From positions 2,004,572 to 2,068,571 of the forward strand of contig NZ_CP047945.1 of NCBI RefSeq assembly GCF_014279795.1: 64,000 nucleotides of DNA, given 5' to 3'. Origin of the DNA: Synechococcus sp. PROS-7-1. GTDB taxonomy: Bacteria; Cyanobacteriota; Cyanobacteriia; PCC-6307; Cyanobiaceae. Shown one piece after another: positions 31,386 through 39,170 of the stretch. Below the pieces are notes generated by a model. The model saw nothing but the letters and a program-made list of their open reading frames with translations, had not been told where the DNA came from and did not search any database. Within the stretch, counting starts at the first letter, position 1, and each line of letters begins with the position of its first letter. The position numbers and the translations under genes were made by a program.

Positions 31386-33158
31386 TCAGACGGTCATCCC
31401 CTGATCGGCCATGACCATCCCAGGCATGGGGAAGCCCGAATCTCCCGTGAGCTCTCCATCGCCATTGAGGTCAACGCCGTAGCAAGCTTCCAACCCACAG
31501 CTGATCGCCTTCTCCTCAGAGATCCAACGCCCGCGGCCAAACAGCTCGCCTTCCTCACTGAAACGGAACACACGGAATTGGCCATCACGGTCTCCCTCGC
31601 CTTCGGCGAGAACCCTGAAACCACCGCCGAATGCATCCTTCGCCGCGAGAAAGTCCCACCGGTCAGACGTGGCATCCGACAGCGCCTGACCAGACCGGCC
31701 TACAAGAGCGATCGACGCATCACCACGGGCAATGGCGTAGTCAGAACCATTGCGAATCAGCTCGAGCGGCTCTGAGGCCATGGGATTCACAGCATCCATC
31801 ACCTGACCCGTGATGACATCGGGCGTCATGGCAGACATGTCCATTCCCATCTGCGGATCCATGTCCATGTCCATTCCCATGTCCATCCCCATCTCCATCG
31901 TCATCGACGTCTGGGCGGGAGCGAAGAAATTGCTGCGAGTCAGCGAACCGCTATTGGGCATCCCTTCGCCCTGCGCATTGAAGCTGATGGAAATCTCACC
32001 ATTGGCAGGAATGCTGTCATTCCAATCAGCAGGAGTGAATGTCACACGATTGAGACCGTTTCCGGCATCCTCAACAGTTGCGTTACCAGCCCAACTCTGA
32101 AACTGATCATGGGGAGTGAGGAACGACACTTCCCAGTCGTCAACGGCAAATCCCATGGGGTTCCTGACAATCAGATTGCCACCCATACCGCCACCCCACC
32201 AAAGGGATCCATCCACTTCGAGCTGAAGGCAGCTGTTATGCACATTGGAGCCACCGGGCAGATTCATCACCACCTTGGTGAGATCGGGAGGCGTCATATC
32301 CATATCCATATCCATGTCCATTCCCATATCCATGGGCATGGATATGTCGGAACCCATCTCCTGAGGTGCCTGCTCAGCAACCTGTTGCTGTTCGGCACGT
32401 TCCTGAATTTGACGCGTGCTCTCTTCCAGACTCCTGGGCTGCCCAGGAGCTTCTCCGGAGGCCGTCACAAATGCCCCTACTCGCGTTTGAAAACCATCGG
32501 TAGGGCCACCCTCTGGCGTGAAGAGCATGGTGCGATCCACCAGGGACAGCTGTTCAGGCTGGAAGCCGAATGCTCTGTCGAGAAGATCCTCCTGAATCTG
32601 GTCGAAATGGAATTCCAAATTGGCGCCGATCAGCTGCTCTTTCTGAACCCCTTTGAAAACGAAACGCTGACCGATCGGTTCAGAGCTGATCACCAGGTCT
32701 GAGCCTTCATTCACGACTGAAAGACGCTCTCTCGTTCCGAAGTAGAGGAAATTAATCTTGTCCGTGACAGGATCAAAATTGTCAATCGTTGTCACACTAT
32801 CGCGTTCATGCGAGCGAATATAGACAGTGCTTTCCCGGTCAGGATTAGCAGGATCAAAGGCAGGGCCAATGCCCTTTTCCCAGGAGAAAACACCACCAAT
32901 ATCTCCCCGCAAATGCTCGTTACCCACGGGCGCGAAATTACTTTCGCTCAGGTCGCTCCACTGAATTCCCTGACCGTTCGCGCCAAGAATCCGCTGAAAC
33001 TGATTGGGCTGCCATGGATAAACAATTGTGGCCGTTCCATCAGGCTCCTGACCAAGAATCAAGCTGTGAACAGAAATGTTGCCGAAATCCAGTTGATCAT
33101 TCGCAGGATCAAAATTAGTGATGTCCTGAGAAAAATTGCCGACTTGAATGAGAGCCAT
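31386..33158 (-). CDS. Non-catalytic companion of the chitinase with CBM2-like domain
   Basis: A 590-residue protein with no recognisable catalytic domain. Residues 1-220 match the internal module of the adjacent chitinase closely: FDPANDQLDFGNISVHSLILG, VGNEHLRGDIGGVFSWEKGIG, YIRSHE, FLYFGTRERLSV and LEFHFDQI. A Gln/Glu-rich segment and Met-Asp tract lead to a CBM2-like domain (about 300-410: LWWGGGMGGNLIVRNPMGF, WEVSFLTPHDQFQSWAG), a second Met-Asp tract, and a C-terminal region ending with an EF-hand-like DLNGDGELTGDSG. No signal peptide. The likely role is binding chitin or a cell surface beside the chitinase. The module, not the enzyme domain, is what the two share. Confidence 0.8.
   Translation of the reverse strand: MALIQVGNFSQDITNFDPANDQLDFGNISVHSLILGQEPDGTATIVYPWQPNQFQRILGANGQGIQWSDLSESNFAPVGNEHLRGDIGGVFSWEKGIGPAFDPANPDRESTVYIRSHERDSVTTIDNFDPVTDKINFLYFGTRERLSVVNEGSDLVISSEPIGQRFVFKGVQKEQLIGANLEFHFDQIQEDLLDRAFGFQPEQLSLVDRTMLFTPEGGPTDGFQTRVGAFVTASGEAPGQPRSLEESTRQIQERAEQQQVAEQAPQEMGSDISMPMDMGMDMDMDMDMTPPDLTKVVMNLPGGSNVHNSCLQLEVDGSLWWGGGMGGNLIVRNPMGFAVDDWEVSFLTPHDQFQSWAGNATVEDAGNGLNRVTFTPADWNDSIPANGEISISFNAQGEGMPNSGSLTRSNFFAPAQTSMTMEMGMDMGMDMDMDPQMGMDMSAMTPDVITGQVMDAVNPMASEPLELIRNGSDYAIARGDASIALVGRSGQALSDATSDRWDFLAAKDAFGGGFRVLAEGEGDRDGQFRVFRFSEEGELFGRGRWISEEKAISCGLEACYGVDLNGDGELTGDSGFPMPGMVMADQGMTV
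31834..31905 (-). repeat. Met-Asp-coding hexanucleotide tract (second)
   Basis: Near-repeats of CCATGT/CCATTC/CCATCT on the plus strand code for a run of MGMDM-type residues between the CBM2-like domain and the C-terminal domain of the companion protein. Because the unit is 6 bases, expansion or loss would keep the frame. Confidence 0.65.
32294..32345 (-). repeat. Met-Asp-coding hexanucleotide tract (first)
   Basis: Repeats of CATATC/CATGTC on the plus strand encode MPMDMGMDMDMDMDM just before the CBM2-like domain of the companion protein. This is the most regular of the three tracts and the best candidate for slippage between strains. Confidence 0.7.
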
Positions 33159-33210
33159 GGATTCATGTTGCTCAAGGCCCCGTCATCATTGTCGCGGTCT
33201 CGGGTCACAA

Positions 33211-33232
33211 AAACCCTGCAATCAAAGGGTTT
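33211..33232 (-). terminator. Hairpin with T-run in the companion gene leader
   Basis: On the minus strand AAACCCT / AGGGTTT (7-base stem, 8-base loop) is followed by TTGTG, with five consecutive T in all. It lies about 215 bases after the LuxR-type gene and 52 bases before the companion gene. It could end the regulator transcript or act as an attenuator. The rest of 33159-33446 shows no gene. Confidence 0.4.
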
Positions 33233-33446
33233 GCGGCCTCATTCAGACGCACCATGCCTCACAAAAATCACCATCTGTTTGCATTCAAGGAAGATCCGGT
33301 CACATCCTTTCCGCAAGGAGTTCATTCAAGAATCGCAATCACAGCTGTGCTCGTGGATTCCAAGGGCGCTCTTCAGACACAGACAATGAAGATCTCATCG
33401 TTCTCAAGCGAGTCACGCACCAGTCGCTCAACTGGTTCTGATGCGA

Positions 33447-34151
33447 TTAATCGACCCAGTGACGCCGAATGCCCTCAACAGCAGCAGCGGTTCGATCCTT
33501 CACGTTCAATTTGCGCATGATGGATTGCACATGCCCCCTGGCCGTGGTCTCTGCAATCGAGAGCTCCTCACCAATCCCTTTGTTTGTGAAGCCGTTGCAA
33601 AGCAACTGAAGCACCCGACGCTCTTGCTCCGACAGCACATGAGTCCCACTGAATGCGTTGTTCCTTAGGGCAAAAGGAATCGAAGGATCCACAAACCGCA
33701 CTCCCGCCAGAATCGATTCCAACGCATTCACGATCGACATCAGATCAAGACTGGGTCGGGCCAGCACCACATCCGCAGGGCTGGCCATCACCTCTTTCAG
33801 CCTCGATGAGTCGATTTGATCGAGTGTGTACACAGTGGCGATCGGCGACTGAGGCACTGATCGCTGCTTGAGATCTGCCACGAGCGCGAGCCCATCTCCG
33901 CCTTCCAGGTGCTCACTGACGAAGGCCAACAGGGGGCCACGAACGTCATCGAGACAGGCCAAAGCCTCTCGCTGCGTCGTGGCAATTCCGACCAGACGGC
34001 TGGGGTGTTCGGTGTGATGCAGGGCAAAACAACTGGCCAGAGCCAGGGCATAGGGGCGATTGTCCGTCGCCACCAGAATCCGGTGATGCCGAGACAGATC
34101 CTGCAGGTGCTCATTGAGAGTGCGGAAGGAATCATCAATGGAGATCAACAT
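33447..34151 (-). CDS. LuxR-type regulator with degenerate receiver domain
   Basis: A 234-residue protein. The C-terminal 65 residues are a LuxR/GerE helix-turn-helix: LSEQERRVLQLLCNGFTNKGIGEELSIAETTARGHVQSIMRKL. Residues 20-140 look like a response-regulator receiver, but the phospho-acceptor Asp is replaced by Ser (VSEHLEGGDGL), the acidic pocket DD reads TD (ILVATDNRP) and the conserved Lys appears as Arg (LARPS). Control by phosphorylation is therefore unlikely. No kinase gene is near. It is divergent from the GRRM cluster and upstream of the chitin-binding genes in its own direction, so either could be its target. Confidence 0.85.
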   Translation of the reverse strand: MLISIDDSFRTLNEHLQDLSRHHRILVATDNRPYALALASCFALHHTEHPSRLVGIATTQREALACLDDVRGPLLAFVSEHLEGGDGLALVADLKQRSVPQSPIATVYTLDQIDSSRLKEVMASPADVVLARPSLDLMSIVNALESILAGVRFVDPSIPFALRNNAFSGTHVLSEQERRVLQLLCNGFTNKGIGEELSIAETTARGHVQSIMRKLNVKDRTAAAVEGIRRHWVD

Positions 34152-34248
34152 GCACCCACTCCCTTTCTGATCACCTCTTCAGCATGGGCACTTCCGTTGC
34201 GGCAGCGCCAGACGGAATTGCCAGATTGACCGGCTTTCCCTACCAATG

Positions 34249-34264
34249 AGAGGGAGATCCCTCT
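34249..34264. promoter_or_regulatory. Inverted repeat upstream of first grrP (possible operator)
   Basis: AGAGGGA-GA-TCCCTCT is a perfect 7-base dyad with a 2-base centre, 15 bases before the grrP ATG and in the 128-base divergent region shared with the LuxR-type gene. Its position suits an operator for that regulator. It may equally be a leader hairpin, though the loop is too small for a stable one. Confidence 0.4.
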
Positions 34265-34279
34265 AGTCGTGGTCAACCC

Positions 34280-35185
34280 ATGCCCACCGATCGCGTTCTG
34301 AGGTCCGCCCTAATCGGTGCCCTCAGTGTTCTGGCCTTTGGTTGCCAAGCGAAGTCTCCGTTGGCTGAGCCTGGAGCGAACAAACGGAGCGATGGTCAAC
34401 TGCGGACTGTCGTGGTGGGGGAAGAGCTTCCCCTGGTGAAGAAAACAGACGCGGGCTTCGACGGTTTGAGCTTTGTCTTCATCGAAGCCATCCGGGATCA
34501 GCTCAGCCACACCGATGGGAAGGAGATGGCAATCCAGACGATCCCCGTCAAAACCCTGCGCGACGCACAGTCCCTGCTGGAGGAAGGCAAAGCAGATCTG
34601 GCTTGTGGTGTGGATTTCAGCTGGGAGCGACAGACCCTGCTGGATTACACGCTGCCCTTTGCAACAACTGGAATCCGTCTCTTGGCACCTAAAGGGAATG
34701 ACGGCACCCCTGACAGTCTTCAAGGCAAGACCATCGGGGTCGTGCAAGACAGTGTTGCCGCCTCCGTGCTGGCCAACAACCTTGAAACTGCAACGTTCAA
34801 GTTCTTTTCTTCTCCCTCCACAGCATTGGAGGCTCTAAAAGACGGGACGATTGAAATCCTGGGCGGAGACAGTCTTTGGCTGCAAGCCAGCCGCGAGAGA
34901 GCCGCAGCCAAAAATGATCTCGTGCCGAATCAGCCCTACGCCCGCACATCTGTGGCTTGCGTGGTAGCTGAGGGAGATGCATCCCTTTTGGACGCTGGCA
35001 ATCTCGCCATCGGTCGGGTGCTGCAGGATTACGTGGACGGGGATCAGGCCGTTCGCAAAGAGATCAACAGCTGGATCGGCCCTGGCAGTGCTGTGGGCTT
35101 AAGCGTCGACGACATCGCCCACTACTACAGCGTTGTGCTGGCAACTGTGACGGAATTCCAACAAGACACGGATCGCTCCAACTGA
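34280..35185 (+). CDS. grrP: GRRM-associated periplasmic binding-like lipoprotein (copy 1)
   Basis: A 301-residue lipoprotein: signal segment with lipobox LAFGC (Cys22), then a family 3 extracellular solute-binding fold (DGLSFVFIEAIRDQL, ADLACGVDFSWERQTLLDYTLPFA, GKTIGVVQDSVAASVLA). The 36028 gene is a close paralogue. Such orphan binding proteins occur next to GrrA and GrrM in cyanobacteria without an ABC permease, and none is present here. The ligand is unknown; a role in binding or handling the matured Gly-rich peptide is possible but unproven. Confidence 0.82.
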   Translation: MPTDRVLRSALIGALSVLAFGCQAKSPLAEPGANKRSDGQLRTVVVGEELPLVKKTDAGFDGLSFVFIEAIRDQLSHTDGKEMAIQTIPVKTLRDAQSLLEEGKADLACGVDFSWERQTLLDYTLPFATTGIRLLAPKGNDGTPDSLQGKTIGVVQDSVAASVLANNLETATFKFFSSPSTALEALKDGTIEILGGDSLWLQASRERAAAKNDLVPNQPYARTSVACVVAEGDASLLDAGNLAIGRVLQDYVDGDQAVRKEINSWIGPGSAVGLSVDDIAHYYSVVLATVTEFQQDTDRSN

Positions 35186-35231
35186 CGCCTCACTGACGAC
35201 TAGCCGCTATCCCTCATTCATCGAAATCATC

Positions 35232-35594
35232 TTGAAACTCAAAAGTCCCCTTCTCAGTTTGCTCACGTTGATGGCCGCCTGCTCCACGCTTCAGCAGGGA
35301 GCCTCTGCCCGCGTTTTCGTTGAACCTGATCCGGGCCTGGCTCTCGAGCAACGCGTGAATGCGCTGAATCTTGACCAACTCCAGCATCCGCAAGAGGAGC
35401 TCCTCGCCCGCCACTGGAGGAACGGTGGTGGCTGGGGCAATGGCGGTGGGCGCCGCTGGCGCAATGGCGGCTGGGGCAACGGTGGCTTTCGCAACGGCGG
35501 ATGGCGAAACGGTGGGTTCCGCAATGGCGGCTGGGGAAATGGTGGCGGAATTGGCTGGGCAAATGGTGGTCCCGGAATCACCATTCGCTGGTGA
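35232..35594 (+). CDS. grrA: Gly-rich repeat RiPP precursor GrrA, copy 1
   Basis: A 120-residue peptide with a signal-like N terminus, a leader (EPDPGLALEQRVNALNL) and a Gly/Asn/Trp-rich core (about residues 62-113). The core holds nine aromatic-X-Asn units: WRN and WGN repeated, two FRN and one WAN, separated by Gly-Gly. In GRRM systems such Trp/Phe-X-Asn units are the substrate of the GrrM radical SAM enzyme. The start is a TTG at 35232, supported by alignment of residues 1-45 with the second copy (LLSL, ALEQR). Secretion is suggested by the signal segment. It follows grrP after 46 bases. Confidence 0.85.
   Translation: MKLKSPLLSLLTLMAACSTLQQGASARVFVEPDPGLALEQRVNALNLDQLQHPQEELLARHWRNGGGWGNGGGRRWRNGGWGNGGFRNGGWRNGGFRNGGWGNGGGIGWANGGPGITIRW
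35415..35570 (+). repeat. Coding repeats of the GrrA-1 core
   Basis: Imperfect 12 to 18 base units built on TGGxGxAAyGGyGGy and TTCCGCAAyGGC encode the aromatic-X-Asn-Gly-Gly core. Third-position changes between copies suggest selection on protein rather than recent slippage. Confidence 0.7.
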
Positions 35595-35644
35595 AGCAGC
35601 CGCCGGTGAGAGCACTAACCTGCTCCCACCGTTGAACTCCTTCG

Positions 35645-35914
35645 ATGACGAGCACTGAACCGAGGTCTCAACGCTGCGCGCTCTGCCAAGTCGAGATTCA
35701 GGGAGAAGGCTCGGCGAATGATCGCGTGCTCTTCAGCAGAGGAACACCAGGAACCCGCAGCAAACTCTGGGCCAGGGTCTGCCAATACCTCAAAACCGAC
35801 GAACAGAAGCAGCAGTGCATCAACCAGGATCCTGCTCTACGCGGGGTAACGATGCCGGGTGATGGCTTCGAAGAAATCAGCGCGATTCAGCTCGGTGATG
35901 GTGGCCAGGATTAA
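35645..35914 (+). CDS. Hypothetical small Cys-containing protein in the GRRM cluster
   Basis: An 89-residue soluble protein with RCALCQVE (a CxxC pair) near residue 11 and a second cysteine pair in RVCQYLKTDEQKQQCIN. Four cysteines in two groups suggest a small metal site or disulfides, but spacing fits no zinc motif I know. No signal peptide. It lies 51 bases after grrA copy 1 and 113 bases before the second grrP copy on the same strand. Function unknown; a cytosolic helper of peptide maturation is one guess. Confidence 0.65.
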   Translation: MTSTEPRSQRCALCQVEIQGEGSANDRVLFSRGTPGTRSKLWARVCQYLKTDEQKQQCINQDPALRGVTMPGDGFEEISAIQLGDGGQD

Positions 35915-36027
35915 GGGCGTGAGCCCAACCGGCCTCGATCCCAATCAGGCATGATCCATGAGGATGTAGTGGACGCTTCGGCGCAATCTGTCTAGACGTA
36001 AGCGAGATACGTCCTGACTGCGTCGTC

Positions 36028-36966
36028 ATGCGTCTGATCAAGAGAGCCGCCACTGGCCTGCTCGCCCTCTCCACCGTGGCTCTGGTTGCCTGCCAAAACA
36101 AGGAAACAGACAACAAAACGGGATCACAATCCTCCGCATCAGCCCCAGAGCAATCGACCAGCAACGTCTTTGACACAGGCAAGCTTCGCGCTGTTGTGAT
36201 CGGCGATGCCCTGCCGATGGTGAAGAAGGACGGCGACAACTACGACGGCTTGTCGTTCGTGGTTCTCGAAGCCATCCGGGATCAGCTCAACGTGTCCCCG
36301 CTGAAAAAAGACAAAGACATCGACATCGAACCGGTTGCCGTTGGATCGGCGCAGGAAGGACTCAACAAAATTCGTTCCGGAGATGCCGATATCGCCTGTG
36401 GCGTGGCCTTCAGCTGGAAGCGCCAACGCACCCTCACGTACACCCTTCCCTTCGCCATGGGTGGGGTAAGGGTGCTGGCCCCGAAAGGCAACGATGGAAC
36501 CCCCGACAGCCTGAACGGACAAACGGTTGGTGTGGTGAAAGACAGCGTGGCTGCCAACGTTCTGGCCTCTTCGGTGGATGACGCCTCCTTCCAGTTCTTC
36601 AACACCCCCGACGAAGCACTTGCCGCGCTCAAGGACGGAACGGTGAAAGTTCTCGGCGGCGACAGTCTCTGGCTGAAGGCCAACCAAGCTGCAACCGCTC
36701 CCGAAGCAGCGCTGGTCCCCGCCCTTCCCTATGCGCGCTCTGGAATTGGCTGCGTGGTGGCTGGAACCACCCCCAAGCTTTTGAACATGAGCAACCTGGC
36801 CATCGGACGTCTGCTCTCGGCCTACGTCAACGACAACGACGAAGTCCGCACTGAAATCAACAACTGGATCGGCAGTGGCAGCACCGTGGGCCTTAGCGAT
36901 GACCAAATCGGCACCTTCTTCACGATCGTGTTGTCCACGGCAGCCGAATTCAACAAGCAGTCCTGA
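36028..36966 (+). CDS. grrP: GRRM-associated periplasmic binding-like lipoprotein (copy 2)
   Basis: A 312-residue paralogue of the 34280 gene: lipobox LVAC (Cys22), a Ser/Thr/Gln linker, then FDTGKLRAVVIGDALPMVKK, DGLSFVVLEAIRDQL, ADIACGVAFSWKRQRTLTYTLPFAMGG and VGVVKDSVAANVLA. The two copies match along their whole length, so one is a duplication of the other. It is followed after 34 bases by the second GrrA and then GrrM, so this half of the cluster is the complete P-A-M unit. Confidence 0.85.
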   Translation: MRLIKRAATGLLALSTVALVACQNKETDNKTGSQSSASAPEQSTSNVFDTGKLRAVVIGDALPMVKKDGDNYDGLSFVVLEAIRDQLNVSPLKKDKDIDIEPVAVGSAQEGLNKIRSGDADIACGVAFSWKRQRTLTYTLPFAMGGVRVLAPKGNDGTPDSLNGQTVGVVKDSVAANVLASSVDDASFQFFNTPDEALAALKDGTVKVLGGDSLWLKANQAATAPEAALVPALPYARSGIGCVVAGTTPKLLNMSNLAIGRLLSAYVNDNDEVRTEINNWIGSGSTVGLSDDQIGTFFTIVLSTAAEFNKQS

Positions 36967-37000
36967 CCCCGACCCGTTCGTCCATTTCCATTTTTGAACC

Positions 37001-37333
37001 ATGAACAAAACCAGTCTGCTCAGTCTTGCCGCTGTTCTTGCGACCAGCGCCGTCCTCTGCGAGTCCTCGAAAGCCGCCGTGCACCGCGAGCCTGATCTTG
37101 GCAATGCGCTCGAACAGCGCATTGAACGGATGGGAACGAAGGCCTGGGCTCTCCTCGACAGCAACGGCATCACCGGCACCACTCCCGATTCCATCGCCAG
37201 GGCCTGGGGCAACGGCGGCGGCCGGGCCTGGGGCAACGGTGGCCGGGCCTGGGGCAACGGCGGCCGTGGCTTCGCGAACGGCGGCGGCGGTGGTTTCGCC
37301 AATGGCTACCGCGGCGGTTTCGCGAACTGGTGA
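37001..37333 (+). CDS. grrA: Gly-rich repeat RiPP precursor GrrA, copy 2
   Basis: A 110-residue peptide starting at ATG 37001 with a good signal segment (SLLSLAAVLATSAVLC), a leader (REPDLGNALEQRIERMG) and a core from about residue 68. The core has three WGN and three FAN units, ending FANW at the C terminus. Compared with copy 1 it has no Arg in the middle position and fewer units. Its TGA overlaps the GTG start of grrM (GTGA at 37330), coupling precursor and maturase translation. Confidence 0.88.
   Translation: MNKTSLLSLAAVLATSAVLCESSKAAVHREPDLGNALEQRIERMGTKAWALLDSNGITGTTPDSIARAWGNGGGRAWGNGGRAWGNGGRGFANGGGGGFANGYRGGFANW
37205..37330 (+). repeat. Coding repeats of the GrrA-2 core
   Basis: Units of GCCTGGGGCAACGGyGGyCG, three times, then three TTCGCsAAy units. 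They are more alike at the DNA level than in copy 1, hinting at a more recent expansion. Confidence 0.7.
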
Positions 37334-38481
37334 ACACGTCTGACTACGGCCCCATTGGTCTTCTGGTGATCCAGTCGACCTCCCTCTGCAATCTCGACTG
37401 CAGCTACTGCTACCTGCCAGACCGGCAGAAGCGGAACATCTTCAACCTCCAGCAGCAGCTACCCCTGCTGCTGGAGCGGGTGTATGAAAGCCCGTTTTGG
37501 GGGCCCCATCTTTCGATTCTCTGGCACGCCGGAGAACCCCTCACGCTGCCAACTGCGTTTTACGACGAAGCCAGCAACATCATCAGGCGGGAAACGGCCG
37601 ATCTTCAGGCCCAGGGGGTGGTGATTGAGCAGCACATCCAGACCAATGCCACGTTGATCAACGACGACTGGTGTGACTGCTTCCAACGCAACAACATCGT
37701 CGTCGGCGTGAGCATTGATGGTCCTGAAGAGATTCACAACAGCCACAGGCGGTTCCGCAATGGCCAGGGATCCCATGGGCACACCCTGAATGGCATCCGC
37801 ACCCTCAGGAAGCACAACATCGACTTTCACGCGATCGCCGTGCTCACAGAGGATGCTCTCGATCAACCCGAGCGCATGTACACCTTCTTCCGCGATGAGG
37901 GGATTCATGCACTGGGCTTCAACGTGGAGGAGCAGGAGGGTGTTCATACCAACTCCTCGATGCAAGGACTGGCCAAGGAGGGGCGCTACCGCGAGTTTCT
38001 CTCCCGTTTCTGGGCTCTCAATCAACAGGATGGGTTTCCTCTGCGCATCAGGGAATTCGACCAGGTGATGGGCATGATCGCCGGTGGTCAACGCCTGCTG
38101 CAGAACGAAATGAACCGCCCCTACGCGATTCTGAGCGTGGACGCAAAAGGCAACTTCTCCACCTTCGACCCCGAACTGCTCTCGGTGGAAACCGAGCGCT
38201 ACGGATTGTTCAACCTTGGCAACATCCGCGATCTCTCGCTCTTGGATGCCACCGAAACCGCCCCATTCCAGCGGCTGCTGCTGGAGATGCAGGCTGGAAC
38301 CGATCGCTGTCGACAGACCTGTGATTACTACGGGTTCTGCGGAGGTGGGAACGGCAGCAACAAATACTGGGAACACGGAAGTCTCGATGCGGCCGAAACC
38401 TGCGCATGCCGCTTCTCGAGCCAGATCCCTGTCGATGTGGTCCTTAGCAAGCTGGAACTGGAGAGTGCGACCAGCCCCTAA
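37330..38481 (+). CDS. grrM: GrrM radical SAM/SPASM peptide maturase
   Basis: A 383-residue radical SAM enzyme with Cys20, Cys24 and Cys27 in CNLDCSYCYLP for the SAM-cleaving [4Fe-4S] cluster, and a C-terminal SPASM region with CRQTCDYYGFCGGGNGSNKY and a final CAC motif for auxiliary clusters. Context (coupled to GrrA) and motif pattern fit the GRRM maturase. This family is reported to join an aromatic ring to a carbon two residues on in Trp/Phe-X-Asn units (three-residue cyclophanes). The start is GTG at 37330. Only one maturase serves two precursors here. Confidence 0.88.
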   Translation: MNTSDYGPIGLLVIQSTSLCNLDCSYCYLPDRQKRNIFNLQQQLPLLLERVYESPFWGPHLSILWHAGEPLTLPTAFYDEASNIIRRETADLQAQGVVIEQHIQTNATLINDDWCDCFQRNNIVVGVSIDGPEEIHNSHRRFRNGQGSHGHTLNGIRTLRKHNIDFHAIAVLTEDALDQPERMYTFFRDEGIHALGFNVEEQEGVHTNSSMQGLAKEGRYREFLSRFWALNQQDGFPLRIREFDQVMGMIAGGQRLLQNEMNRPYAILSVDAKGNFSTFDPELLSVETERYGLFNLGNIRDLSLLDATETAPFQRLLLEMQAGTDRCRQTCDYYGFCGGGNGSNKYWEHGSLDAAETCACRFSSQIPVDVVLSKLELESATSP

Positions 38482-38523
38482 AGCACTCGCTCAACATTCC
38501 CTTCTCGAGCTCATTCACACACC

Positions 38524-39030
38524 ATGCGCATCCAATCAGGACCGGCCGCTATCACCCTTTGCTTCGCTGCGATCTGTGGCGCGGTCTCGATGGCACCTCA
38601 AGCCCATGCCGGCTGTTCCTTCCTGATGCCCGTCGGGGGCAATGGCAACGGACCCAAGCCCTACATCGTCAAGAAACAGGTCGAACGCCCCAAAGGCTTG
38701 GTGGGTAAAGCCGTCGGGCGGACGAACTGGAACACGGATTTCGTCGTCAACCAGCCCTACAAGAGCTTCAAGCTCTTTTTCACGGCGGACTCAACCGATG
38801 GCAACCCGGGTGCCTATCCGATCGAGGCCTATCTGAAATTCACAGACGGCAGCAACCTCCGGGTCGTGCAGGAATCCATGAAGCCGCCGACCGGCACCGG
38901 TGCTCAGTTTGGTCCGTTCACTGTTCCATCCGGAAAAGCCGTTGGTCAGGTGAATTTCAAAATCGGTGCGAACAATGATCCAGGGGCCACAGGCTTCAGT
39001 TACCGAATCTCAGTCCAGGGGTGCAATTGA
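38524..39030 (+). CDS. Secreted hypothetical protein downstream of grrM
   Basis: A 168-residue protein with a signal peptide (cleavage near AHA-GC, residue 29/30) and a mature domain of about 139 residues that looks beta-rich: FKLFFTADSTDG, YLKFTDGSNLRVVQ, FGPFTVPSGKAVGQVNFKIGAN. Only two cysteines, at the mature N terminus (31) and near the end (167), could tie the ends together. It starts 43 bases after grrM on the same strand. I do not recognise a family. Being secreted, like GrrA and GrrP, it may meet the peptide outside the cytoplasm. Confidence 0.7.
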   Translation: MRIQSGPAAITLCFAAICGAVSMAPQAHAGCSFLMPVGGNGNGPKPYIVKKQVERPKGLVGKAVGRTNWNTDFVVNQPYKSFKLFFTADSTDGNPGAYPIEAYLKFTDGSNLRVVQESMKPPTGTGAQFGPFTVPSGKAVGQVNFKIGANNDPGATGFSYRISVQGCN

Positions 39031-39170
39031 ACACTCGGCAAGGTCTGAGCTTGGGCTCGGGGAACCTCCATCACTTACATTGATTAAGGCCTGGTGAGTT
39101 CCTCTCTCCGGGAGGGTGATCACAGCATCAACCATCGGGCCTGAGCCCGAATCACCCTCTCGACGAGTCC

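Noticed and set aside
33148..33520. Several plus-strand short frames in the gap before the companion gene
   Set aside because: They overlap each other, lack ribosome sites and have Ser/Arg/His-rich random-like translations.
36139..37302. 387-codon minus-strand frame opposite the second grrP and grrA
   Set aside because: Pro/Arg-rich translation arises from reading the repeat antisense; grrP and grrA are well supported.
35415..37330. Possible CRISPR or satellite repeats
   Set aside because: The repeats are in frame, encode the peptide core and have no unique spacers of constant length.
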